Positions 9,363-17,610 of a stretch of DNA of 64,000 bases are shown in pieces (the first letter of the stretch is position 1; each line of letters starts with the position of its first letter). The position numbers and the translations under genes are program-made. The DNA comes from Massilia sp. Root335 (GTDB lineage: Bacteria > Pseudomonadota > Gammaproteobacteria > Burkholderiales > Burkholderiaceae_D), in NCBI RefSeq assembly GCF_001425685.1, contig NZ_LMCY01000037.1, forward strand, positions 1,422 to 65,421, in the 5' to 3' direction. The notes below the pieces were generated by a model, which saw only the letters and a program-made list of their open reading frames with translations, was not told the DNA's origin and made no database searches.

Positions 9363-10498
9363 GATGGTGTGTCGTCCGGCAGGCGTTCGATCCGCAGGCC
9401 GCGGATACGCAATTGCAACGGCCGCGCCTCGCCCTCCGCGAGTATACCGACGATGACGTCGTTGCGGGTGCCCGGCATGTCGAGCGTCAGCGCCAACGCG
9501 GCCGGCCCGGCGCCGTCCTGCCGGAGGACCGTGCGCGCCAGCACCTGGCCAGTGCCGTTGGCGGCCGCGAACAGGGTCAGGACAGCGCCCGGCGGGGCCT
9601 GCGCCAGGTCGAGCAGCACGCGGTAGGCCCCCGCGGCGAAGGGAAAGGGCATCAGGCACAAGGCCACCTCCTGCGCGGCGCCGGCGGTCGCGTCGCCGCG
9701 GTAGACCAGCTCGCCGCGTTCGAGGCTGCAGACGCTGCGCCCGTGCCGCTGCAGGGCGTCGGCGCCGAGCGTGACCGGAAAGTCGCCGGCATAGCTCAAC
9801 CCCGCATGGTAGAACTCGTTGTAGTTGTTGACGCCGTCCTGCAGGCCGAGTTCGCGCAACCCGGCCATGCTCTTGGTACGATAGGCCACCAGGCGGCCAT
9901 CGGTGGCGTCGACGAAGACCAGGGCTTCGGCCGTATTCCGGCCGGACACGTTGGCGACCTCGCCCAGGTGAATCTGGTCCGGTTCGCAATGCAGGGCGAG
10001 CGCCTTGCCGAACAGGACAGGCCCGGTCGGGCACAGCGGGGACGCGCCGCGGTAGCGCGTGCGGCAATGCGCGACGATCATGCGGATCGCGGCCTCGAGC
10101 GCGGGAAAGCGGGCCGGGGTGCTGATGATGGTATTGCTGACGATCCAGGGCGCGACCGTGGCGCGGTCGCGAAACACCGCAATCTTGCCGGGATGAACGG
10201 GCCAGCCCGCGTGAAAGAACACCGACAAATCGGCATACACGCCGCCGAATTCATGCAGCAGGCACAGGCGCGCCAGATCCGCGCGATAGGCATAGGGCAG
10301 CAGTTGCTCGTAAGCCCACACGACATCGGGCTCCGTGTTTTCGCGAAGAAATGCGCGAATGCCGCGCTGGTCGAACAGGCGATGCGTGGCGTCCGGGTGA
10401 TGGGCCTTGAAAGACGCGATATTCCGCGCGATCGCCGGCGGCAAGGCGGCGCTATCGGCGGCTGCCTGGTCGTTGATGAGGATACTGAAGGCATTCAT
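9359..10498 (-). CDS. Glycosyltransferase-like protein with C-terminal beta-rich domain
   Basis: First gene of the minus-strand operon, 379 residues. Residues 1 to about 230 match the DXD sugar-transferase family (YRADLARLCLLHEFGGVYAD), but the second acid is replaced: the motif reads D90-L-S92, so metal binding may be altered. The last 120 or so residues form a separate domain rich in short strands, resembling a carbohydrate- or protein-binding beta-sandwich, which is uncommon in this family. The downstream gene starts inside its stop codon. Activity is likely but not certain given the changed motif. Confidence 0.68.
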   Translation of the reverse strand: MNAFSILINDQAAADSAALPPAIARNIASFKAHHPDATHRLFDQRGIRAFLRENTEPDVVWAYEQLLPYAYRADLARLCLLHEFGGVYADLSVFFHAGWPVHPGKIAVFRDRATVAPWIVSNTIISTPARFPALEAAIRMIVAHCRTRYRGASPLCPTGPVLFGKALALHCEPDQIHLGEVANVSGRNTAEALVFVDATDGRLVAYRTKSMAGLRELGLQDGVNNYNEFYHAGLSYAGDFPVTLGADALQRHGRSVCSLERGELVYRGDATAGAAQEVALCLMPFPFAAGAYRVLLDLAQAPPGAVLTLFAAANGTGQVLARTVLRQDGAGPAALALTLDMPGTRNDVIVGILAEGEARPLQLRIRGLRIERLPDDTPS

Positions 10499-10658
10499 GG
10501 TCCGTACATGGTACCGGACCCGGCGATTCCATGCGCCCGTCGCCGATCGCCAAACCGTGCCGCGGGGGGAGCAACGGTAACGAGACCTTCTTCGCGGCGT
10601 CCCGGGCCATGGCCGCGGTGCGCGATTTCACGCAGCGCCTGGCGTCGTCAGGCGCCGC

Positions 10659-11258
10659 TCATCGCCGGCCCGCCTTGGCGGGTCCATCGTTGCGGCGGGT
10701 ATCGACGGCGATCCAGTTCGTTTCCCAGCGCTGACCACCATCGGCGGAATAAGCCTGCTCGAAGCGCCACCTGGCGGCATCGATCGGCACGATCAGGAAC
10801 CGGACCAGGACCGCGCGCCCGTTCAACGTGTCCCGGCCGTAGAAGCTGCCCTGTCCGTCCTTGAAGGCGCCGTGCATCGGGTCGGTCATCAAGCCATTGG
10901 CCAGGTTCGCGAAATGCAGGGTCCACTGGCCACTCGCCGGCTGGTACAGGCGCAGCGACACGCCCGCGATGCGGCCGGCACTGCCGCGCACATCGAGCTC
11001 GACGAGGTTGGCACGCGCGCCTATGACCGGTTTCACGACCGACGTGCCCGTGTACTCGACCCAGTCGGTCTTGCCGCTGAGCGGTTCACGCAGGCGTTTC
11101 AGGTGCGTATCCCAGTTACCGATTTCCCAATCGAAATCGTGTTGGCCGTCGCGCGGCACCGCGGACGGGCTGGCGGCCGGAACGTCCGGTCCGGCCGCAT
11201 TCGCCTGGACGACCGCCAGCAAGGCAGACAGCACGACGGCAACGACGAGTGGCTTCAT
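10659..11258 (-). CDS. Secreted DUF1579-like protein
   Basis: A 199-residue protein with a clear Sec signal peptide (MKPLVVAVVLSALLAVVQANA, cleavage after ANA) and a mature domain beginning HDFDWEIGNWDTHLKRL. The FDWEIGNW box and the strand pattern, including the final WETNWIA, resemble the lipocalin-like DUF1579 family, whose role is unknown. The start at 11258 has a GGAG ribosome site 7 bases upstream; longer in-frame readings lack the signal-peptide logic. Periplasmic or exported. It is divergent from the alginate-lyase-like gene. Confidence 0.65.
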   Translation of the reverse strand: MKPLVVAVVLSALLAVVQANAAGPDVPAASPSAVPRDGQHDFDWEIGNWDTHLKRLREPLSGKTDWVEYTGTSVVKPVIGARANLVELDVRGSAGRIAGVSLRLYQPASGQWTLHFANLANGLMTDPMHGAFKDGQGSFYGRDTLNGRAVLVRFLIVPIDAARWRFEQAYSADGGQRWETNWIAVDTRRNDGPAKAGRR

Positions 11259-11645
11259 GGCAGGGCTCCGATCGACATGCGTGGTTGCCCAGTGTACGTG
11301 GCTTGTTGCTGTTCCGGCAACCGCGGATTCGCGGCGGGCCGTACGCACGGCGCCCGGTATGAATTTTTTCGTCGTATCTATGCCATTTCGGGCATGCCTC
11401 GCGCGCAAGGGCACCCGTCCGGACGGTGTTTTCAGGGCCCGCTCGTGCTTCCACGCCCGTGGATTCGGGCGCGGCCGCCCGGTCGGGACTGCCGCATCCG
11501 GCAACGCGAGGTAACGATAACAAATCCGCGCCCTTTTTATTGTCTTCGTGATACGATCCGCCCGCTATCGATAACACAACAGGCGGAGGAGGCGTGTCGC
11601 CGATGGCATGACAACGATCTGGTTAGCAAACAAATAAGGACAATC
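11259..11645. other. 387-bp divergent intergenic region
   Basis: This gap separates a minus-strand secreted protein from the plus-strand alginate-lyase-like gene, so it must hold both promoters. A/T-rich patches occur at 11536-11575 and just before 11646. I could not assign a convincing -35/-10 pair in either direction. A ribosome site AAGGA lies at 11636-11640 before the downstream ATG. No RNA gene or small reading frame is evident. Confidence 0.5.
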
Positions 11646-14600
11646 ATGTATAACCATTCGCATCCGAGGTGGAGGGCGTTGCGCAGCAACGCGGGAGCAA
11701 ACATCGTGGCGCTGGCATTGGCGGGGGCGGGGGCGCTGCCGGGCGGCGCGTACGCCGTGCCGTTCGTGGCCACGCCGATGGCGCAGCCGGTGGTCAGCAG
11801 CGCCGGCTTCCGGCATCCGGACCTGGGCTTCACGCCCGAGCAGCTGGAGTATGTGCGCCAGCAGATCCGTGCCGACGTCGAGCCGTACAAGACGTACTAC
11901 AACATCCTGGCCACCGTGTGCTGCAACTACGCGAACATCAACCTGCAGCCCACGAACCGCGACGCCACGAAGATCGACACGCCGAACACCCCCAACTACA
12001 ACGGGTCGACGGCGCAGACGCGCATGATCAACGATTCGCAGGGCGCGCTGACGCAGGCGCTCCTGTACTACGTCACGGGCCGCAACGAGTACCGCCGCAA
12101 CGCGATGCGCATCCTGCGCACGTGGAGCAACATGAATCCGAACGGCTACGCCTATTTCCCGGATGCGCACATCCACAACGGCGTGCCGCTGTCGCGCATG
12201 CTGATGGCCGCCGAGATCATGCGCTACACGCCGGCCGATCCGACCTACACCGATTATCCGCTCGCGTGGACGGACACCGACACGCAGAAGCTCAAGGACA
12301 ACCTGGTCGATCCGATGGAGCGTACCTTCTTCTCCAGTAACGAGCGGTTCCGCAACCAGCAGCAGTATTCGCTCGTGGGCCGGATCGCCGGCGCGATCTT
12401 CACGGACAACCGCGCCCGCTACGACGAAAGCGTCGAGTGGCTGACGGTGAACGCGACGTCGACGCGCCAGGACATCAACGGCGCGATCATGTCGGCGATC
12501 GCCCGGATCGACGCCGACAATCCGCTCAACAAGACCGGCAAGACCTTCTACGAAGTCGAGGAAATGTCGCGCGACGGCGCGCACGCCGGCGACAACGTCG
12601 ACATCCTGGGCGGCCTGCTGCGCCTCGTCACGGCGCAGGGCACGAAGGTCGATCCGTTCACGGGCAAACCGTCCGGCAGCGGCGACGCGGTGAGCGTCTA
12701 CCGCTTCGGCGACGACCGCCTGCTGCGCGGCGCGAACTCGTATGCCGAGTACATGCTCGGCTACGACACGCCGTGGGCCGACACGACGGGCGGCACGTCC
12801 GGCATCTCGACGGCGTACCGCGGCCGCCTGTACGAGGTGGACGCGATCGCCGAGATCTACAACACCTACAAATACGTCGAGGGCGTCGACGTCGACGCGG
12901 AAGCGCCTTACCTCGCCACGGCGGCGCGCCACGCCAACGGTCCCGCCATCCCGTGGGGGCCGGCGACGCCCAACAACAAGGACATGGGCCCGACCGCCAT
13001 CCTGACCCTGCCGCAGGCGTTGACCGGCGTGCCCCTGCCGCCGAGCACCGCGGGCATCCTGGAAACGGAGCGCAAATCGATCTTCCTCGACGGCGACTGG
13101 ACCATGCAGACGGAGGGCGAGCGCACGTTCGGCCACGGCGCCGTCACGCCGGCCGGCGCGACGATCGTGTTCCACGACGTGCAGTACGCGGACCGCTCGA
13201 AGTACGCGCCGGTCGGCATCATGGTGCGTACGAGCGCGCCGGTGACGCTGTCCGCCGGCGCCGCGCGCGACGCCAGCCCGTGGTCGCAGATGACCGTGCC
13301 GGACACGCACGGCCAGTGGCGCTACATCGTGCCCGACACGTCGGCGGCCGCCATCGGCAACCGCTGGCTCGGCGACAACATCATGTACTTCACGTTTTCC
13401 GGCCCCGAGGGCGCGACGGTGGACGTCGACTACGTGAACATGGCCGCACCGGCCCAGCTCACGCCGCCGCGCTTCGCCATGCCCGCGTTCCCGGTGACGG
13501 AAATCGTCGTGCAGGGCATCCCTTACCACGCGGCCTATACCGCGACGGACGCGAACACGGCCGACAGCGTGACGTACGAGGCCGTCAAGGTGCCGGCCGG
13601 CGCGCTGGTGAATACGTCCAGCGGTGCGTTCGACTGGACGCCGGGACCGGACCAGGTCGGGGTGCACGACGTCGTCGTCGCCGCCACGGACGGCGTGGCC
13701 GTCAGTTCGATGACGGCGCGCCTGAACGTGCAGCCGGACCGCGCGTCGGCATTCCAGGCCGCGCTCGACGGCTACGATCCGTCGGCCGCCTATACGACGC
13801 CGTCGCTGGCCACGTTCAAGGCCGAGCTGGCGCCGCTGCAGGCGTCGATGGCGACGGTGTCCGACGCCGATTTCGCCGGCTTGCTGAAGTCCGTGCAGGC
13901 CGCGGTGCGCAAGCTGGAGCTGGTCAATCCGCGCGTGGCCTCCGACGGAAGCCTGGACTGGAGCCGGAACATGGTGACGACCATCGGCTTCGGCGCGGAT
14001 CGTCCGGCCTTGCTCGTCGACGGCAACTACAACAGTTATTCCGGCGACCTGCGCGCCCCGATCTACATGGATTTCGGCGAAAACTACCGGGTGGCCGTCG
14101 GCGGCTTCGGCATCCAGGCTCGCTACATGTTCGCCAACCGCTCGCAGGGCGCGAACGTGTACGGGTCGAACGACAACGTGAACTGGACGCTGCTCACGAG
14201 CCGCGAGACGACCGACACCAGCGGCCATAACTTCGAGATGGAAGTCATCCCCGTGCTGCCCGGCCTGGAGAACCAGCGCTACCGCTACTTCATGGTACGC
14301 GTCGACCATCCGGGGCCGCCCACCGATCCGGCGTATCCCGGCATTTCGTCGTACGGCGAGTTCCGTTTCTACGGCACGCGCTACGACCTGCAGGCGCCCG
14401 TGGACGTGACGGGCAGCGTGCGGATCGCGCGCTCGGGCCTCGCCATGAACCGCTTCACGCTCAAGTACACGGGCACGGTGGCCATCACGAACACGAGCGC
14501 CGCCGCGCTCGCGGGCCCGCTGCAGTTCCGGCTGGCCGGCCTGACCGGCGGCGTCACGCTCGACAACGCGACGGGCGTGAAGGATGGCGTGCCCTACGTC

Positions 14601-14717
14601 ACGCTGGGCCAGGCCGAACTGGCGCCGGGCCAGACGGTGACCCTGACGACCACGTTCTCGAATCCCGCGAAGGCCGTGATCGCGTACACGCCACAACTCA
14701 TCAACGTCAAATACTAG
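11646..14717 (+). CDS. Secreted alginate-lyase-like multidomain protein
   Basis: A 1023-residue exported protein. After an N-terminal hydrophobic stretch (ANIVALALAGAGALPGGAYA) comes a domain of about 350 residues with the alpha/alpha-toroid pattern of the alginate lyase / chondroitin AC lyase superfamily (GFTPEQLEYVRQQI, NDSQGALTQALLYYVTG, then RDGAHAGDNVDILGG). It is followed by a beta-domain, an Ig-like segment (TEIVVQGIPYHAAYTATDAN), an F5/8-type C carbohydrate-binding-like domain with a YGSNDNVNW core, and a C-terminal beta-domain. The start ATG has AAGGA five bases upstream. A PEP-CTERM gene follows 10 bp later. Substrate is unproven; uronate-rich polysaccharide is the likely class. Confidence 0.72.
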   Translation: MYNHSHPRWRALRSNAGANIVALALAGAGALPGGAYAVPFVATPMAQPVVSSAGFRHPDLGFTPEQLEYVRQQIRADVEPYKTYYNILATVCCNYANINLQPTNRDATKIDTPNTPNYNGSTAQTRMINDSQGALTQALLYYVTGRNEYRRNAMRILRTWSNMNPNGYAYFPDAHIHNGVPLSRMLMAAEIMRYTPADPTYTDYPLAWTDTDTQKLKDNLVDPMERTFFSSNERFRNQQQYSLVGRIAGAIFTDNRARYDESVEWLTVNATSTRQDINGAIMSAIARIDADNPLNKTGKTFYEVEEMSRDGAHAGDNVDILGGLLRLVTAQGTKVDPFTGKPSGSGDAVSVYRFGDDRLLRGANSYAEYMLGYDTPWADTTGGTSGISTAYRGRLYEVDAIAEIYNTYKYVEGVDVDAEAPYLATAARHANGPAIPWGPATPNNKDMGPTAILTLPQALTGVPLPPSTAGILETERKSIFLDGDWTMQTEGERTFGHGAVTPAGATIVFHDVQYADRSKYAPVGIMVRTSAPVTLSAGAARDASPWSQMTVPDTHGQWRYIVPDTSAAAIGNRWLGDNIMYFTFSGPEGATVDVDYVNMAAPAQLTPPRFAMPAFPVTEIVVQGIPYHAAYTATDANTADSVTYEAVKVPAGALVNTSSGAFDWTPGPDQVGVHDVVVAATDGVAVSSMTARLNVQPDRASAFQAALDGYDPSAAYTTPSLATFKAELAPLQASMATVSDADFAGLLKSVQAAVRKLELVNPRVASDGSLDWSRNMVTTIGFGADRPALLVDGNYNSYSGDLRAPIYMDFGENYRVAVGGFGIQARYMFANRSQGANVYGSNDNVNWTLLTSRETTDTSGHNFEMEVIPVLPGLENQRYRYFMVRVDHPGPPTDPAYPGISSYGEFRFYGTRYDLQAPVDVTGSVRIARSGLAMNRFTLKYTGTVAITNTSAAALAGPLQFRLAGLTGGVTLDNATGVKDGVPYVTLGQAELAPGQTVTLTTTFSNPAKAVIAYTPQLINVKY

Positions 14718-14727
14718 GAGACTCCTC

Positions 14728-15330
14728 ATGCAGACCCTGAAACACCATGCGGCACGCCTGCTGGCCGCCACTTGCCTGTGCCTGTGCGCCGGTGCCGCGC
14801 TGGCCGTGCCGTCGGCGCCGTTCCATCACGTCGACATCGACACGTCCGCGCTGGGCACCGGCACGGCCTACCTCGGGATCGACTTCCTCAGCGTCGGCGG
14901 CGCCACGCCGGCCAGCGCGACCGTCGGCAACCTGGCCGGCGCATTGCTCGGCATCCCCGTGGCGACGGGGTCCGTTGCGGCCGATCCGGCGGGTGTGCTG
15001 ACGTTCACGAGCGATGCCGGGGGCGGCGACTGGTTCCAGGCGATCCAGCTGGGCGGGCATTTCGGCTTCGACGTCAGCTTCGCGACCGGCGCCGGCAGCG
15101 ACGGCAGCACGTTCAGCTGGTCGCTGTTCGACGATACGCACTACCTCGGCGTCGACGGCAACCTGGGCAGCATCGACCTGCATCCGGAGGCGCCGGCCGA
15201 TGCGCGCCTGACCATCGCGCCGGACAATGCGTTCAGCACCGTGCGCGCGGTGCCGGAGCCGTCCACGCTGCTGCTGGTGGCGCTGTCCGGCTGCGGCCTG
15301 GTCGCGGCGCGGCGCCGGCGCGCGGGCTGA
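14728..15330 (+). CDS. PEP-CTERM sorting domain protein
   Basis: A 200-residue secreted protein. It has an N-terminal signal peptide (to about residue 27, ALA), a glycine/alanine-rich beta-type middle, and a classical C-terminal tripartite sorting signal: VPEPST, a hydrophobic helix LLLVALSGCGLVAA and the basic tail RRRRAG. PEP-CTERM proteins are processed by an exosortase at the membrane and usually end up in extracellular matrix. No exosortase is in this window. It lies 10 bp after the lyase-like gene with a GGAG ribosome site, so the two are probably co-transcribed. Confidence 0.88.
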   Translation: MQTLKHHAARLLAATCLCLCAGAALAVPSAPFHHVDIDTSALGTGTAYLGIDFLSVGGATPASATVGNLAGALLGIPVATGSVAADPAGVLTFTSDAGGGDWFQAIQLGGHFGFDVSFATGAGSDGSTFSWSLFDDTHYLGVDGNLGSIDLHPEAPADARLTIAPDNAFSTVRAVPEPSTLLLVALSGCGLVAARRRRAG

Positions 15331-15455
15331 GCGGCGCCGGCACCCGGGCCCGGTCCATGTGCCGGGCCTGAGGTTGCCACGAGGCGGCGCGCCGCCGTAC
15401 ATTGTCGGTGACGGCGCGCCGGCCTCCCGCCGGCGGCCGCCCGGAGGCAACCACC

Positions 15456-17609
15456 ATGCGCCTGCGCGACGTGTTGCGGCGTGCGCTCACCATCCGGCAA
15501 TGGCTGGCGCTGCTGCTGGCGGCGTTCATCGTGCCGGCCGCGCTGGCCGTGGTGACGCTGTCCGTGCACGCCTACCAGCGCGAGCGTGCCGGCATCGAGC
15601 GCGCCTACCTCGACGTGGCGCGCGCGCTGATGCAGGCCATCGACCGCGAACTGGCCAGCGCCCAGGCCGCGATGAAGGCGTTGGCCACGTCGCCCAATCT
15701 CGACCGCCCCGACCTGCGCGCGTTCTACGGCCAGGCCACCGACGTGCTGCATTCGCGGCCGGGGAATGTCCTGCTGCTGCTGGACGATAACCTGCGCCAG
15801 GTCGTGAACACGCACATGCCGTTCGGCGCGGTACTGCCCATGCACGGCAATCCCGTCGAGTTGCGGCGGGTCATCGACAGCGGCAGGCCCGCCGTGTCCG
15901 ACCTGTACGTGGGGCCGACCGTGCGGCGCCAGCTGACGAGCGTCGACGTCCCCGTCCGCCGCCGGGGACGCGTGCGCTACGTGCTGTCGATGCAGTATTT
16001 CGGCGAGCGCCTCGGCGAAATCCTCGCGCGCCAGCAGATCCCGGCCCACGCGACCGCGACGATCTACGACAGCGTCGGCCGCATCATCTGGAGCAACCGG
16101 GGCTCCCCGGGCGACGTCGGCGACCACGCGCAAGCCGCGCTCGCGGCCGCCCTCGCGCACGCGCCGGAAGGCATCGTCGACGACGGCGGCGCGGACGGGC
16201 CGGGCCACGTGACGGTTTTCAGCCGCTCGGCCCTTTCGAACTGGGCGGTGGCGATCGCGCTGCGGCGCAGCGACCTGAACGAGATCCTGTGGAATTCGCT
16301 GGTGTCGATCACGCTCGGCGCCCTGGCTCTGTTCGCGCTGGGGCTCGGACTCGTGGGGATGGTGGGTGCGCGCATTGAGCGCTCGGTGCGCGCGCTCGCC
16401 GACGCGGCCATCGCCCTCGGTTACGGCGAGACGGTGGTGGCGCCGGTGTCGCCGCTGCGCGAGGCGCGCGAAGTCGGCCAGGCCCTGGAGCAGGCCGCGG
16501 CGCTGCTGCGCGAACGGACGGCGCAGCGCGACGACGCCGAGCGCGCCGAGCGCAGCCTGCGCGAAGCCAACCGCGCGATCGAACGCAGCGAAGCGTTCCT
16601 GCGCGGGATCTTCGAGGAGACCCCGGACGGTGTGCTCCTGCTCGACGCGGATTGCCGGGTCACGCGGGCCAACGGCCAGGCGGAGCAACTGTTCGCCTAT
16701 GCCCAGGGCGCGCTCGTCGGCGTGGCGGTCGACGCCCTGCTCACCGCGAGCGGTCCCGCGGCCGGATCGGTGTGCGAGCGCGTGCGCGCGGCGTCGCTGC
16801 AGCGCAGCCTCGACGGGACCATGCAGCTGCACGGCCGCAGGCGCGACGGCAGTGCGTTCCCGGCCGATGCGATGGCCAGCCCGCTGCGCGAGCGCGCGCT
16901 CGTGATCCTCACCGTGCGCGACATGACGGAGAGCTGGGCGCAGGAAGAAGCGCTGCGCCGCGCGCTCGAGGACAAGAACACGCTGCTGAAGGAGCTGTAC
17001 CACCGCGTGAAGAACAACCTGCAGCTGATCATCAGCCTGTTCAACCTGCAGGTGCGTTCCGTGACCGAGGAGCAGGCGCGCCAGGCCTTGCTCGACGCGG
17101 CCAGCCGCGTGCGCGCGATGGCGCTCGTGCATGAACGGCTGTACCAGTCCGGCACGCTGTCGTCGATCCGGCTGGACGGTTACGTGACCGAGCTGTGCGA
17201 ACAGGTGGCCGGCGCCGCGTCCGCCCACCAGCGCGGCATCGCCGTCGACGTCGAGGCGGCGCCGCTGGAGGTCGGGCTGGACGTGGCCGTGCCGCTGGGC
17301 CTGCTGCTCAACGAGCTCGTCACGAACAGCCTCAAGCACGGCTTTCCCGGCGACCGCCGCGGACGTGTCCTCGTGCGCCTGGAACGCCTGGAGGACGACG
17401 GCGTGCGGCTGACCATCAGCGATGACGGCGTGGGCCTGCCGCCAGGCATGGACCGAACTTCGCAACGATCCCTCGGTCTAAAACTTGTTTCGGCCTTGAC
17501 CGACCAGTTGCGCGCCCGGTTCACGCTCGACAACCACGACGGCGCGGTGGCGACGCTGGCATTCCGCGTGGCCGCAGCGGGTGCGGCGCCTGGACCGGCA
17601 CGGGAATGA
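15456..17609 (+). CDS. Membrane sensor histidine kinase (HisKA_2, PAS)
   Basis: A 717-residue sensor kinase. Transmembrane helix 1 (about residues 14-35) is followed by a periplasmic sensing domain, helix 2 at about 285-308, then a coiled linker and a PAS domain from about 378. The HisKA_2 dimerisation domain has the phospho-acceptor in YHRVKNNLQ (His516), and the ATPase domain has N-box NELVTNSLKHG and G-box DDGVGLP. This kinase class usually pairs with REC-containing partners rather than OmpR-type regulators. The start is the ATG with GGAGG eight bases upstream, not the in-frame ATG at 15402. It directly precedes a c-di-GMP response regulator, a likely cognate pair. Confidence 0.9.
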   Translation: MRLRDVLRRALTIRQWLALLLAAFIVPAALAVVTLSVHAYQRERAGIERAYLDVARALMQAIDRELASAQAAMKALATSPNLDRPDLRAFYGQATDVLHSRPGNVLLLLDDNLRQVVNTHMPFGAVLPMHGNPVELRRVIDSGRPAVSDLYVGPTVRRQLTSVDVPVRRRGRVRYVLSMQYFGERLGEILARQQIPAHATATIYDSVGRIIWSNRGSPGDVGDHAQAALAAALAHAPEGIVDDGGADGPGHVTVFSRSALSNWAVAIALRRSDLNEILWNSLVSITLGALALFALGLGLVGMVGARIERSVRALADAAIALGYGETVVAPVSPLREAREVGQALEQAAALLRERTAQRDDAERAERSLREANRAIERSEAFLRGIFEETPDGVLLLDADCRVTRANGQAEQLFAYAQGALVGVAVDALLTASGPAAGSVCERVRAASLQRSLDGTMQLHGRRRDGSAFPADAMASPLRERALVILTVRDMTESWAQEEALRRALEDKNTLLKELYHRVKNNLQLIISLFNLQVRSVTEEQARQALLDAASRVRAMALVHERLYQSGTLSSIRLDGYVTELCEQVAGAASAHQRGIAVDVEAAPLEVGLDVAVPLGLLLNELVTNSLKHGFPGDRRGRVLVRLERLEDDGVRLTISDDGVGLPPGMDRTSQRSLGLKLVSALTDQLRARFTLDNHDGAVATLAFRVAAAGAAPGPARE

Positions 17610-17610
17610 C

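Noticed and set aside
10499..10520. Near-inverted repeat GGTCCGTAC / GTACCGGACC upstream of a glycosyltransferase gene
   Set aside because: Arms are imperfect and the site touches the start codon; neither terminator nor operator can be supported.
11565..14771. A 1068-codon antisense frame over the alginate-lyase-like gene
   Set aside because: His/Arg/Val-rich antisense artefact with no recognisable motif; the + strand gene has signal peptide, domains and ribosome site.
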